From positions 124,001 to 188,000 of the forward strand of contig NZ_CAKTGT010000001.1 in assembly GCF_934561735.1 (NCBI RefSeq): 64,000 bases of DNA, read 5' to 3'. The DNA is from an uncultured Eubacterium sp. (GTDB lineage Bacteria; Bacillota; Clostridia; Oscillospirales; Acutalibacteraceae). Positions 40,523-50,600 of this stretch are shown here, one piece after another (position 1 is the first letter of the stretch; every line of letters begins with the position of its first letter). Under the pieces are notes generated by a model. It was not told the DNA's origin, searched no databases, and saw nothing but the letters and a program-made list of their open reading frames with translations. Position numbers and translations under genes: made by a program.

Positions 40523-40551
40523 TTGACAATAAGCAATTTAATTGTTATACT
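40523..40551 (+). promoter_or_regulatory. Promoter of zapA
   Basis: TTGACA (40523-40528), 17-base spacer, TATACT (40546-40551). Confidence 0.8.
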
Positions 40552-40596
40552 TATAAGAGAAATATTTTGAGCTATTATGACGAAAAAGGTGATACT

Positions 40597-40953
40597 ATGG
40601 AAAAAAACAGAGTTACTCTGAAAATTTACGGCAATTCATACACCATCCTTACCGAGGACGACCCGGAATATGTTGAACAACTCGGCGAGCTCATCAACAA
40701 GGAAATGCACGATGTTTCAAACGATTCGCCAAACCTTTCGCAAACTCAGTGTGCGGTGCTTGTGGCTCTTGACCAGGCAGACGCTTGCAAAAAGGCAAAC
40801 AGCGAGGCGGTTAACCTTCGTGTTCAAATCAAGGATTATATAGAGGACGCCGCAAGGGCAAAACTTGAGGTTGATGTTGCAAGAAGAGAAATCGAGCGAC
40901 TCAACAGAGAACTCTCTGCTTTGAGAAACAAAAAAGCAAGCGAGAACAAGTAA
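40597..40953 (+). CDS. zapA: Cell-division protein ZapA
   Basis: A 118-residue ZapA-like protein that promotes FtsZ bundling. It opens MEKNRVTLKIYGNSYTILTEDDPEYVEQLG, the usual RVxVxIxGxxYxLxxxxxxEYV pattern, followed by a long C-terminal coiled coil (~60-115) rich in Glu/Arg. AAAAAGGTGAT three bases before the ATG at 40597 sets the start; 35 upstream in-frame residues contain the promoter. The U32 protein gene follows. Confidence 0.88.
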   Translation: MEKNRVTLKIYGNSYTILTEDDPEYVEQLGELINKEMHDVSNDSPNLSQTQCAVLVALDQADACKKANSEAVNLRVQIKDYIEDAARAKLEVDVARREIERLNRELSALRNKKASENK

Positions 40954-41018
40954 AATATATATTTATGAATAACTAATGGACGCAGTCAATATGTGTCCAT
41001 TTTTTTGCCCGAAAGGCT

Positions 41019-43028
41019 ATGGTGATTACTATAAACAAAACAGAAATTTTGGCACCTGCCGGAAGCACGGAAGCGTTGACGGCGGCTGTAAGGTGCGGAG
41101 CAAACGCCGTGTACCTCGGCACAAAGGGAATAAACGCACGCAGAGGTGCGGCAAACTTTACATTTGAAGAGCTGAAAAACGCTGTGGAATACTGCCACGC
41201 AAGAGATGTCAAGGTGTACCTTGCACTCAATATTCTTATATCCGACAACGAAAGAGAAATTGCATACAAAACGGTTGAAGCGGCAATGTCGCTTGGAGTT
41301 GACGCATTTATTGTGCAGGATTTGGGTCTTGCAAAAATAATACACACCCATTTTCCAACGGCAAGGCTGCACGCCTCCACACAATGCAGCGTAAACTCGC
41401 CCGAGGGCTTCAAGGCACTTGAAAAAGCAGGCTTTGTGCGTGCCGTTGTGCCGAGAGAAATGAGCCTTGACGAAATAAAAGAAATACGCAAATCCACCGA
41501 TATGGAGCTTGAAATGTTTGTGCACGGTGCTCTTTGTATGTGCGTAAGCGGTCAGTGCTATATGTCGGCAATGCTAGGCGGCCGTTCGGGCAACAGAGGA
41601 CTTTGTGCTCAGCCGTGCAGACTGGGTTTCAGTGCAGACGCAAGCGGAAGCTGTGACCTGTCGCTGAAGGATTTGAGCCTTATCAAAAACATAGGCGAAA
41701 TTGCCGAGGCAGGAGTTGTAAGCCTAAAAATCGAGGGCAGAATGAAGCGTCCCGAATATGTTGCGGCGGCTGTTACATCGTGCAAAAAAGCGATAAACGG
41801 CGAATATTCGCCAAACGACGAAGCAACGCTGAAATCGGTATTTTCACGAACAGGATTTACAGACGGATATTTTACGGGCGAACGCAAAGATATGTTCGGC
41901 ACTCGGCAAAAAGAAGATGTTGTGGCGGCAAAAGATGTGCTCAAAGAGCTGTCGCACCTATACGACAACGAAAATCCGCTTGTACCGATTGACATCGAGT
42001 TCACCTGCAAGGAAAACCGCAAAGCGGAGCTGACTGCAACGGCACTCGGAAAAACCGTAACCGTAACCGGCACCGTGCCGGAAAAGGCAATCAACAAACC
42101 GATGACGGAGGACTCCGTAACAGGCAGGCTTGCCAAATTCGGCAACACTCAATTTTATTTGAAAAATATAAAAATCAACCTTGACGACGGCTTGATTTTG
42201 CCGGCAAGCGTAATCAATTCAATGCGAAGAGAAGCGGTTGAAATGCTTGACAAAGTTGAAATTCAGCCGTTTACCCAAATGCCGTACAAAGCCGAAAAGT
42301 ACAAAGAAAAGGACTGCACACCGTACTACACGGCAAGATTTTTAAATCCCGACAGCATACCGGACAAACATCCGTTTAAGCGAATATTCATTCCGATTTG
42401 GAGCAGTGATGAGGATTTTGTGGACAATCGTGCCGGAGTTGAAGTGCCGAGAGGTCTTTTCGGCATGGAAGAAAAGCTGACAAAAAGGCTTGAACATCTC
42501 AAAAAAATCGGCGTAAAAAAAGCACTTTGCTCCAACCTCGGTGCATACGAGCTTGCAAAAAAATTGGGCTTTGATGTATACGCCGACTTTGGATTGAACA
42601 TATTTAACAGTGAGAGTGCAAAACTTTTTCACTCCCCGATTTTGTCTTTTGAAGCAACGCTTGAACAGGCAAACCGAATTGACGCTGAGGACACGGGAAT
42701 TATCGGCTACGGCTTTCTGCCGCTTATGCTGACAAGAAATTGCCCGATAAAAAATCACCTCGGCTGTGCAAACTGCACGGGCAAGCTGACCGACAGAAAA
42801 GGCTTTGAATTCAAAGTAAAATGCTCGCCTTACCCTTGCGTTGAAGTGCTCAACCCGGTTCCCGTTTATATGGGTGACAGACAAAAGGAAATCAAAACCG
42901 ATTTTGTCCACTTTTACTTTACGGACGAGAGCAAAAAACAGGTTGAAAAAATTGTTGAATTGTTCAAAACAGGCGGTCAATTTGACGGCAAATACACAAG
43001 AGGCTTGACATACAGAGGTGTTGAATAA
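41019..43028 (+). CDS. U32 peptidase-family protein (collagenase-like/RlhA-TrhP type)
   Basis: A 669-residue protein: barrel opening ILAPAGSTEALTAAVRCGANAVYLG, HASTQCSVNSPEGF, and the U32 signature ELEMFVHGALCMCVSGQCYMSA followed by GNRGLCAQPCR. A second, diverged C-terminal domain (~370-660) includes CANCTGKL near its end. Relatives were annotated as collagenases, but RlhA and TrhP act in prephenate-dependent hydroxylation of rRNA or tRNA, so RNA modification is the more likely role; the cysteines could hold a cluster. It lies between zapA and maf, all rightward; it overlaps maf by one base. Confidence 0.87.
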   Translation: MVITINKTEILAPAGSTEALTAAVRCGANAVYLGTKGINARRGAANFTFEELKNAVEYCHARDVKVYLALNILISDNEREIAYKTVEAAMSLGVDAFIVQDLGLAKIIHTHFPTARLHASTQCSVNSPEGFKALEKAGFVRAVVPREMSLDEIKEIRKSTDMELEMFVHGALCMCVSGQCYMSAMLGGRSGNRGLCAQPCRLGFSADASGSCDLSLKDLSLIKNIGEIAEAGVVSLKIEGRMKRPEYVAAAVTSCKKAINGEYSPNDEATLKSVFSRTGFTDGYFTGERKDMFGTRQKEDVVAAKDVLKELSHLYDNENPLVPIDIEFTCKENRKAELTATALGKTVTVTGTVPEKAINKPMTEDSVTGRLAKFGNTQFYLKNIKINLDDGLILPASVINSMRREAVEMLDKVEIQPFTQMPYKAEKYKEKDCTPYYTARFLNPDSIPDKHPFKRIFIPIWSSDEDFVDNRAGVEVPRGLFGMEEKLTKRLEHLKKIGVKKALCSNLGAYELAKKLGFDVYADFGLNIFNSESAKLFHSPILSFEATLEQANRIDAEDTGIIGYGFLPLMLTRNCPIKNHLGCANCTGKLTDRKGFEFKVKCSPYPCVEVLNPVPVYMGDRQKEIKTDFVHFYFTDESKKQVEKIVELFKTGGQFDGKYTRGLTYRGVE

Positions 43029-43573
43029 TGATTATACTTGCATCGCAAAGCCCAAGACGGCAGGAACTTTTGAAGCTGATAACAAGTGATTTTGAAATAA
43101 AAGTGAGCAATGTTGACGAAACCTTGCCCGACAAAATTATGCCCAAAGAAGCGGTGATGTATCTGTCAAAAATCAAGGCAGAGCCGTTTGCCGACGGTGA
43201 TAACATCGTCATCGGTGCAGACACGGTTGTTGCACTTGACGGCAAAATTCTCGGCAAGCCGAAAAGCGAAGAAAACGCAAGGGAAATGCTCAGATTTTTA
43301 TCGGGCAGAACTCACAGCGTTTTTACAGGCGTTACGCTTGCAAGCGGCAAAAAAACAAAAACCTTTGCCGTTGAAACAAAGGTGAAATTCTTTGAACTCA
43401 CAAACGAAGAAACAGACGCATACATAAAAACAAAAGAGCCTTTTGACAAAGCCGGAGCATACGGAATACAAGGCTACGGCTCGCTGCTTGTTGAAAAAAT
43501 CGACGGCGACTACTTCAATGTTGTGGGACTTCCCGTAAGCACGCTTGCACGGGAACTGAAAGCATTTGAATAA
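43028..43573 (+). CDS. maf: Maf-family nucleoside-triphosphate pyrophosphatase
   Basis: Hydrolyses dTTP/UTP or modified nucleotides to monophosphates. The 181-residue protein begins MIILASQSPRRQELL (nucleotide-binding SxxPRR motif) with VIGADTVVALDGKILGKP and KEPFDKAGAYGIQGYG. The first ATG overlaps the U32 stop. Link to cell-division arrest is known for B. subtilis Maf; the neighbour zapA fits that theme. Confidence 0.93.
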   Translation: MIILASQSPRRQELLKLITSDFEIKVSNVDETLPDKIMPKEAVMYLSKIKAEPFADGDNIVIGADTVVALDGKILGKPKSEENAREMLRFLSGRTHSVFTGVTLASGKKTKTFAVETKVKFFELTNEETDAYIKTKEPFDKAGAYGIQGYGSLLVEKIDGDYFNVVGLPVSTLARELKAFE

Positions 43574-43618
43574 AAGCTCAAAATATGCAGAAATACCGAC
43601 ATACAAAGGATTTTGTTG

Positions 43619-43647
43619 TTGAATTTTAATCATTTTTATGTTATAGT
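43619..43647 (+). promoter_or_regulatory. Promoter of the PHP-domain gene
   Basis: TTGAAT (43619-43624), 17-base spacer, TATAGT (43642-43647). AGAAAGGAG lies just before the ATG at 43699. Confidence 0.65.
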
Positions 43648-43698
43648 ATAAATAGATATTGTGCCCTAATACCGACACAAAACAGAAAGGAGAGTATT

Positions 43699-44601
43699 AT
43701 GGCGGCGGATTTACATTGTCATACAAAACTGAGTGACGGCTCGGTTGGCATTGAAGATTTGATTGTTATTGCTCAAAAAAGCGGCATAGACACTTTAGCC
43801 ATCACCGACCACGACTGCCTTGCAGGTGTTGTAAGAGGTCAGGTTATCGGCAAAAGATATGGCATTAACATTGTTCCCGGCGTTGAAATCAGTGCATTTG
43901 ATGAGATAGCCGGCAAAAAGGTTCACATCATTTCTTACCTTGCGGACGCACCGGACAGACTTGAGCGTATTTGCAAAAAGACTTCTGTTGCACGCAAAAG
44001 AGCAGGTCAGATTATGATGCTTAAAGTTGCGGCAAGATTTCCTGTTACAAGCGAATTCATCATCAACCACGCAAGCGGTTCAACCAATCTTTACAAACAA
44101 CATATTATGCACGCACTTATGGATGCGGGTTACACAGACGAGATTTTCGGAGATTTGTATTATCAGCTGTTTGACACAGGCAGCGAAAATAATATTCTTG
44201 CTCCTACAAAGTACCCTACCGTTAAAGAAGTTATAGACGAAATTCACGGTGCGGGCGGCATTGCGGTGCTTGCTCACCCGGGCAAATTCGGCAACCAAGA
44301 CGAGATTGAGGATTATATCGAACTCGGACTTGACGGTGTTGAGGTTTGGTCACCTGAAAACAGTGATGAACTCACGGAAGAACTTATTGCCCTTTGCAAA
44401 AAGAAAAAGCTTCTTCAAACAGGCGGCTCGGACTTCCACGGAACTTACGGCAGACAATCGGTTACGGTTGGTGCATACTCAACTCCGCAGGAGCACCTCG
44501 ACAAGCTGTTAAGTTACAAATCACGCAAAAAGAGTGCGGCTCGCCGTGCCGAAAAAAAGGCGGCGGCTGAAAAAGCGGCACTTGAAGCAGCTCAAAAATA
44601 A
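43699..44601 (+). CDS. PHP-domain phosphoesterase
   Basis: A 300-residue PHP-family metal-dependent phosphoesterase. All ligands are visible: DLHCHTKLSDGS, ITDHDCLAG, PGVEISAF, AHPGKFG, GGSDFHG. The catalytic part is like YciV/TrpH-type enzymes acting on nucleotides (5'-3' exonuclease or 3',5'-bisphosphate phosphatase). The last ~30 residues are a Lys/Ala/Glu-rich helix (RRAEKKAAAEKAALEAAQK) that is probably a charged tail. Unlike the PHP-fold protein at 11.4-12.3 kb, its metal site is intact. Confidence 0.85.
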   Translation: MAADLHCHTKLSDGSVGIEDLIVIAQKSGIDTLAITDHDCLAGVVRGQVIGKRYGINIVPGVEISAFDEIAGKKVHIISYLADAPDRLERICKKTSVARKRAGQIMMLKVAARFPVTSEFIINHASGSTNLYKQHIMHALMDAGYTDEIFGDLYYQLFDTGSENNILAPTKYPTVKEVIDEIHGAGGIAVLAHPGKFGNQDEIEDYIELGLDGVEVWSPENSDELTEELIALCKKKKLLQTGGSDFHGTYGRQSVTVGAYSTPQEHLDKLLSYKSRKKSAARRAEKKAAAEKAALEAAQK

Positions 44602-44615
44602 TAACGAATATAACA

Positions 44616-44647
44616 AAAGGAACGAACAGTTTAACGTTCGCTCCTTT
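44616..44647 (+). terminator. Terminator hairpin after the PHP gene, copy 1
   Basis: AAAGGAACGAACAG-TTTAAC-GTTCGCTCCTTT, 15 bases after the stop. An almost identical hairpin occurs at 44911-44940, on the far side of a family C element. Confidence 0.65.
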
Positions 44648-44648
44648 C

Positions 44649-44880
44649 AGACTGTCGATAAAGCTCCTGAACCACGCCAAAATTATTTCAGCAAAACTCT
44701 GTAGAGATAGGCTTGCCTATCCCGGAATATATCGTATTAATAACACTGACTAAAGAAAAGTGCCGCAAACATCGAGTTTGCGGCACTTTTGGCGTTTTTC
44801 GTTTTTTGCTCAGTCGAGGTACCATCGTACATCTTCCTTCGCAAGAAAACGAAATTCAGAACCTTTCTCAACAGCCTACA
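44649..44880. repeat. Family C element, 232 bp, flanked by duplicated hairpins
   Basis: Left end AGACTGTCGATAAAGC..., nested family A-like hairpin GATAGGC-TT-GCCTATCCCGG (44706-44726), palindrome GTGCCGCAAACATCGAGTTTGCGGCAC region (stem GTGCCGCAAAC / GTTTGCGGCAC), GGTACCATCGTACATCTTCC, right end CTCAACAGCCTACA. It sits between two near-identical 30-base hairpins. Confidence 0.75.
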
Positions 44881-44940
44881 GTGTGTCGAAAACACTTTTT
44901 CGACACACTGAGGAACGAACAGTTTAATGTTCGTTCCTTT
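44880..44940. repeat. Two hairpins right of the family C element, including terminator copy 2
   Basis: AGTGTGTCGAAAA-CAC-TTTTTCGACACACT (44880-44909) and AGGAACGAACAGTTTAATGTTCGTTCCT (44911-44938) plus T5. The latter differs from copy 1 at 44616-44647 by two bases that complete the stem. Confidence 0.6.
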
Positions 44941-44956
44941 TTATTATGCCCATATT

Positions 44957-46135
44957 TTATTTTTTGTAGAGTATTGCATAATCCTTTGCGTTGATAACGC
45001 CGTCACCGTTTACATCAAGGGCCTTGTTTTCATCCGTAACATCCGAGTGATAATTATCCGCAAAGCCGATTGCGGAAGTGTCATCACCTCTGACGCACTG
45101 CAAAGTAACCGTGTCGCCGTCAACCGAAACCGCCTTGTAGCTGTGACCGAGCGGCATAACGCTCTCTTTGTACGATTTGCCGCAAGCAACACAAGTGTAG
45201 GTATTGTAGCCGAATTCCGTGCAGGTAGGCTCGGTTGTTGCCGAAAGCTCATACCTATGTTCGGAGCAAGCAAAACTCACAGCAACACCGAATTTGCCGT
45301 TTTCGTTTGCTTTTGAGCCGTCATAAAGATTGTTGGTTCTGAAGCGGGCGGCAAGGTAATATCTTTTGCCTGCCGTCACCTTGTATGTAAGTTTAAAATT
45401 AACATCGTTGCCGTTATCGTCATTATAAGCAAGGGCGTTCTTTTTTAATTCGCTGATACTTGTTGTGTCCAAATAAACATAGTTTTCTGCATCATACAAA
45501 AGGGCAAAAGTATCCTTTGTGCCGCTTGAAGAAAAAGTAAGCGTGCCGTCGGTAAGCGGAACAAACGACCAAAACTGCCGTTCACCGCCGTATGTTATAT
45601 GTGCCGTTGCTTGGTTATCCTGCATAGGCGAATCAAACGGAATATAATTTTTGAAGCAATACGCCTGAGCCGCACTTTTTGTTGAGCAATGAGCCACAAA
45701 GCCCTGCGGAACTTCTATATTTCCGTTGTATCCAAAAGCATAATCACCCACCGTTGCAACGCTGTCGGGAACAGTGATTTCGCTCAAACTGTCCGCTCCG
45801 ACAAATGCGGCTGTGCCGAGCGACACAACGCTGTCGGGAATTTCCACACTTTGCACATACTTAAACCGGGCAAACGCATAATCACCCACGGCGGTTATTC
45901 CGTCACCGATTACAATATGCTTTGTTTCGTCCTTATAAACATTCCACGGACGGGATTTAATCGTGCCCTCGGTATAATCAGCAATTTCGCCCGTTCCTTT
46001 AACGGTGAGAGTTGCACTTTCTGCCTCATAAGCAAACGAAACATCACCGGCAAACGCCGTAAAGTTTATACCCGCAACAGCCGATACGGCAAGAACCAAA
46101 GACATCAAAATACATATTAACTTTTGTTTTTTCAT
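44957..46135 (-). CDS. Secreted BspA-like LRR protein with dockerin-like C-terminal motif
   Basis: A 392-residue secreted protein. The start at 46135 (MKKQKLICILMSLVLAVSAVA) gives a standard signal peptide ending near NFTAFA-GD. It is followed by a bacterial LRR_5 (BspA) region, with DGITAVGDYAFARFK, VEIPDSVVSLGTAAFVG, ITVPDSVATVGDYAFGYN; then a beta-sandwich (~180-290); a CxxC segment (CSEH ... CVACG); and the C-terminal DVNGDGVINAKDYAILYKK, one dockerin-type calcium loop. A full type I dockerin has two such repeats; only the second-like one is clear. It overlaps the neighbouring LRR gene region by nothing but shares its tail. Function: surface attachment, unproven. Confidence 0.75.
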   Translation of the reverse strand: MKKQKLICILMSLVLAVSAVAGINFTAFAGDVSFAYEAESATLTVKGTGEIADYTEGTIKSRPWNVYKDETKHIVIGDGITAVGDYAFARFKYVQSVEIPDSVVSLGTAAFVGADSLSEITVPDSVATVGDYAFGYNGNIEVPQGFVAHCSTKSAAQAYCFKNYIPFDSPMQDNQATAHITYGGERQFWSFVPLTDGTLTFSSSGTKDTFALLYDAENYVYLDTTSISELKKNALAYNDDNGNDVNFKLTYKVTAGKRYYLAARFRTNNLYDGSKANENGKFGVAVSFACSEHRYELSATTEPTCTEFGYNTYTCVACGKSYKESVMPLGHSYKAVSVDGDTVTLQCVRGDDTSAIGFADNYHSDVTDENKALDVNGDGVINAKDYAILYKK

Positions 46136-46203
46136 AAAATCACACCCAAAATAATTTGTGAAAAAAATGCCTGCAACGATTATAACCGTTACAGGCACAA
46201 AAA

Positions 46204-47595
46204 TCAATACTTTAATATAATTGCGTAGTCTTTTGCATTTACATACCCGTCACCGTTAAGGTCGGCATCGGCATTGTAATTGTCATCGCCTTTGGCAGAA
46301 TTGTAAGTTTCCATAAAGTTGAAGTGCAAAGTTTTTTGGTTGCACTTTGTACACTTGATGTCCACATCACCGGTTGATTCATCAATCTTTCTTACCATAT
46401 TATGGTCATCTGCCCACACAATGTAAATATCTTTGTCGCTTGTGATATTGGAAAAATCCTCCGACCACGAAACAAATTTTTTACAGGTTGGAGCTTCCGG
46501 AACAGCCGGAGCTGTTGCACTTTTGCCCGATTCAACAAGTTTGTAATCAATTCTTACGCTCTTGCTTTCATCAAGATAAAAGTTAACCTGATACATATTT
46601 CTGCTGACAACGGCGTTAACCGTCATCAAATCGCAATTTGGATTGCCTGTATTATATTTATAAGTAAAGCCGTCCTTAGTCTCTTTGTTTGCGGTTGTAA
46701 GCTTGCCCGAAATATCCATAAGCTCATTTGCAACAAACATACCGTTTGAATACGCAAGAATTATTTCCTCGCCGTCATCGGTTTGCTTAACCGTGTCAAG
46801 AGTTGTGGAAGTAATCCTTGACGAATTGGAAAAACTGCACGGAATAACAACATTGTTATCCTTAACGCTTGCCGACAGTTCAATCCATTGGTCGCCCAAA
46901 TTTTCGGTTGAAGTGTTTTCAAGCAAAGTATTTCCCGAAAGGTCAAGTTCGGCAATGTGATTGCTGTTGCAAATCAGTTCGGTAAGGCTTATATTGTTGC
47001 TCAAATCAAGCTTGGCAATGTTGTTTTGGAACACATAAAGCGAAGCGAGTTGATTATTGTTGCTCAAATTTATGCTTGATATTGAATTTACGCTTGCCTG
47101 CAAAGTTTGAAGTGCAGGGCAATTTGCAACATCAATGCTTGTCAAATTATTGTTTGAACAGTTAAGCCATGTAAGATTTGGAAGTGAACCTACGGTGAGC
47201 GAGGTGAGTTCGTTACCCATACAGGTAACAGAGTTAAGTTTGGTGTTTTTGCTTACATCAAGTTCTTTAAGACCGAGCGAAGCACAATAGAGTTTTTCAA
47301 GATTATAAAACTTTTCAATGCCCGAAAGAGATGTGATTGTTTCGTTATCATTAAGGTAAGCACCCGGTGTCATAACCTTTACACGCTCAATTTCAGCCGT
47401 GCTCAGAAAACCGTTGCTGTCCTTATCGTACACCTCCGATATAACGGTGCGAAAATTTTTGTCGGGAAAAACCGTTTCGTTAATTACAACCAAATCCTCG
47501 GCAAAAGCCACACTGCCTGCCGAGAGGCAGGTGGCTGCTGAAATCACCGCTAATAAAGAGGCTATACCTTTTTTAATATTTTTAATTTTAAACAT
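46204..47595 (-). CDS. Secreted internalin-like LRR protein with dockerin-like C-terminal motif
   Basis: A 463-residue secreted protein. Signal peptide MFKIKNIKKGIASLLAVISA...SVAFAED; an EF-hand-like DKDSNGFLSTAEIERV (~57-72); then about seven 21-22-residue leucine-rich repeats of the kind LxxLxCSxNxLTSIDVxxC (residues ~90-240); a beta region; a Listeria-Bacteroides type (Flg_new) repeat at VNFYLDESKSV ... WSEDFSNITSDKDIYIVW; and the tail DADLNGDGYVNAKDYAIILKY. The tail is nearly identical to that of the next gene, with the stop seven residues after NAKDYAI. It is downstream of the giant Ig-like gene by 12 bases. Confidence 0.78.
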   Translation of the reverse strand: MFKIKNIKKGIASLLAVISAATCLSAGSVAFAEDLVVINETVFPDKNFRTVISEVYDKDSNGFLSTAEIERVKVMTPGAYLNDNETITSLSGIEKFYNLEKLYCASLGLKELDVSKNTKLNSVTCMGNELTSLTVGSLPNLTWLNCSNNNLTSIDVANCPALQTLQASVNSISSINLSNNNQLASLYVFQNNIAKLDLSNNISLTELICNSNHIAELDLSGNTLLENTSTENLGDQWIELSASVKDNNVVIPCSFSNSSRITSTTLDTVKQTDDGEEIILAYSNGMFVANELMDISGKLTTANKETKDGFTYKYNTGNPNCDLMTVNAVVSRNMYQVNFYLDESKSVRIDYKLVESGKSATAPAVPEAPTCKKFVSWSEDFSNITSDKDIYIVWADDHNMVRKIDESTGDVDIKCTKCNQKTLHFNFMETYNSAKGDDNYNADADLNGDGYVNAKDYAIILKY

Positions 47596-47607
47596 TATAT
47601 ATACCTC

Positions 47608-50600
47608 TTATCTTTGGATTGTAACCGGAATCTTTACTGTAACCGTTGAACCGTCAACATTTGTTATGGTGCAACTGATGTTTGTTGTATTAACTTGCTT
47701 TGCTCTGCCGACCGTTGTAAGGTCTACATTACCTTCATTGTCAACGGTGATGTATTCCGAATTTGTTGACTTCCATTCAACGCTTACAGGGTCTGCAACT
47801 CCAACCTCGTCGGTCTTGTATTCAAGCTTAAAGGATGCAAAATCTCTGTAACCGATCTTGTAGCCCGACTTGTTAACGGAAGTAACCTGTTCTCCGTTAA
47901 GCGTCATATAAATTGATGTGATGTAAACAAGCTTGTCAACAAGAGTAATGTTGTAGGTATAAGTTGTTTCTCTGTCGTAATTGTCAACAACTCTTGCACT
48001 TACAGTAACGGTTGCATTGTCGCCCGTCTTTGTAAGAGTAATGCTCTTGTCGCCGATAACCGAGGTTACATTGTTTTCGTTATCTGTTGCAAGTTCAAGA
48101 GTCTTATACATATTGCCTGCAACGGCAACATCAATGTTGAGCACGCCGTTTACGGTTTCAAATGTCATACCGTTTGTAACGGTCTTGTCGTTTGCTGTCA
48201 TTGTTACAACAGGAAGCACAAACTTGTGCTCTTCAAGAACGGTTAATGTTTCCTGAAGTTTTGTGCAAGCGGCGTCAATCTCTGCCTGTGAAGCGTCCGG
48301 ATTGTTATAAACAACCTTTGCTGCTTCCAAATCCGTCTTGAGCTGTTCGCCGTATTCATACTCGTAATCCTGATAGTTAAGCTCGCTTGCCTGAGCAATA
48401 GCTTCTTCAAGAGCCGAAGTATCCCAAGTTGTTTGAACCTGAAGTTCGCCCACATAACCGCCGTCAACGGTTGTAACCTTAATTGTTGTCTTACCCTGAG
48501 TCTTAAACAATACAAGTCCGCTTGCATTAACTGTTGCAATACTTTCATTCATTGATTGATAAATGCAATCCGTTACCGAAGCACTGATTTGTTCAACCTT
48601 TGAATCGCTTGCCAAAACAACCGGCACTTGCTTTTGCTTGTTTGGAGCACCGTAAAGAAGTTCTGTACCAAACGATACGCCCGTTACCGCATATCTTACA
48701 AACGAAACATAAACGCTGTCGGTATAGCTGTCGCCGTATGCGGTTGTAACCGTTGCGGTAATCTTTGCCACAGCAGGAAGAGCCGTTGAATTTGTAACTG
48801 TGCCTTCATCATTTACTGTAATTGCGGAATTTGATGAACTCCACTTGATTGATGAATACATACCTTTTTCAGGGAATGTTTTGCTTGCAAGCTGAACGGT
48901 TGCACCGTTGAGAGCGGTGCTCTTGTATCTGATAAATCCTGCGTTAGGCTCACTTACATCAGCCTGAGTATCAACGAGAGATACCTTAATTCCCGTTGCC
49001 GGAATGTAGCCCGAAAGATTGCCGTAAGCTTCGTTAAGCTTCTTCAATGCGGCATTAACTTCTCTTTGGCTTGCCTTGCCGTCATTAACAATTGCCTTGC
49101 AAATTTCTACCTGTCTTGACAATTCGTTAAGTGATTCTTCGGTATATTGGTCGGTATCCTTTGCACCGCCAATAAGTTCTTCGTACTCTGTTACCTTTGC
49201 GGCAAGTTGGCTGAAATCGGTTTGAACGGTTACGCTTACTTTTTGAGTAAAGCCACCGTCAAGAGTTTTAGCAGTGATTGTGCAAGAACCTGCATCAACA
49301 GGGGTTACAATACCGTCTGCCGAAACTGTGGCTACTTCCTCATTGTCGGAAGTAAAGTAAACCTTTTTTGTATATCCGTCTGCCGAACCCGTTGTAGAAT
49401 AATTGAGCTGAGACGGCTTGGATGTACCGAGAAGTTCAAGTGTTTGCGGAGTTACGGTAAGGCCCGTACATACGCTGTCTGCCATTACAACCCAAATTTC
49501 ACGCTCGGCTGTTTTGCCGTAGTAATCGGTGAATATTGCCTTAACTCTTGCCCATGCGGTTGAATTGTGACCGCTCGGAGTGAGAGTAATTTTACCAACC
49601 GATGTGCTTGATTGAATTTCGGATGATTCTATAATCTCCCAGCTGATGTTCTTGTACATCGCATTTTGCGGATAAGCCGAAGCGGAAAGAATTACATCAT
49701 TATAATCATTATAGTTTGAATAACTGTTTGAGAGGTTAACGGATACAGCATTGTTTGTGCCCACCGTTTCGTCTTTAACAACTTCCGTCGGAACATTTGT
49801 AAGACTGCGTTTTTGAGTGCCGTAGTTTACATTGATTGCTTCAACCGGAACATTCGGATGCTCGGCAAGATTTTGACCTGCGTATTCAAGTGCAGAAGCG
49901 GCATCGTCAATCTCCTTTTGAGATTTTGATTTGTCGTTAAGAACTTCAATTGCTTTTTCGTACGCCTGCTTGAAGTTCATACCGTATCTATATTCATACT
50001 GAGTATAATCGGTATCCTGATACTTCTCAATAGCGGCTTTAAGTGCGGTTCTGTCGCCCTCCGATGAAACCTTACATTCGGAGCTTACACCGCCGTCATA
50101 AGATACGCAACGAACAACGGTTGAGCCTGCACCCACAAAGTGAACCGTGCCGTCTTGGTCAACGGTTGCAACATTTTCGTCATCCGACTCCCAATAATAA
50201 TCCTTAATGTCTGCCGCACCGATATGGGTAAGCGACGAACCGGTTGGAAGAACGGTTGCCGTAAGTTTTTCTTCTGTGCCGATTGCACCTGTAATGCTGT
50301 CCTTTGAAAGCTGAATAGCCGTTACAGGATAGTAGGAGAACGATACCCAAACGGTATCTTCAAATTCCTTACCGAACGAGTCGGTAACAACACACTTGAT
50401 TTGACCGTAGCAAGCCTTGTTTGATGTAGGCGAGCATACACCGTCGGACGAAACGGAAATCAATTCGGTTGATGATGACCACTCTGCCTTTTGATATGTT
50501 GCGTTGTTAGGGTACAAACGAACATCAAGGTCGAGTTTTGCATTCTTATAGCTCAATCCTTCTTTAAGAAGTTTGAGGTCGTATTGATAAAACTCGGAGG

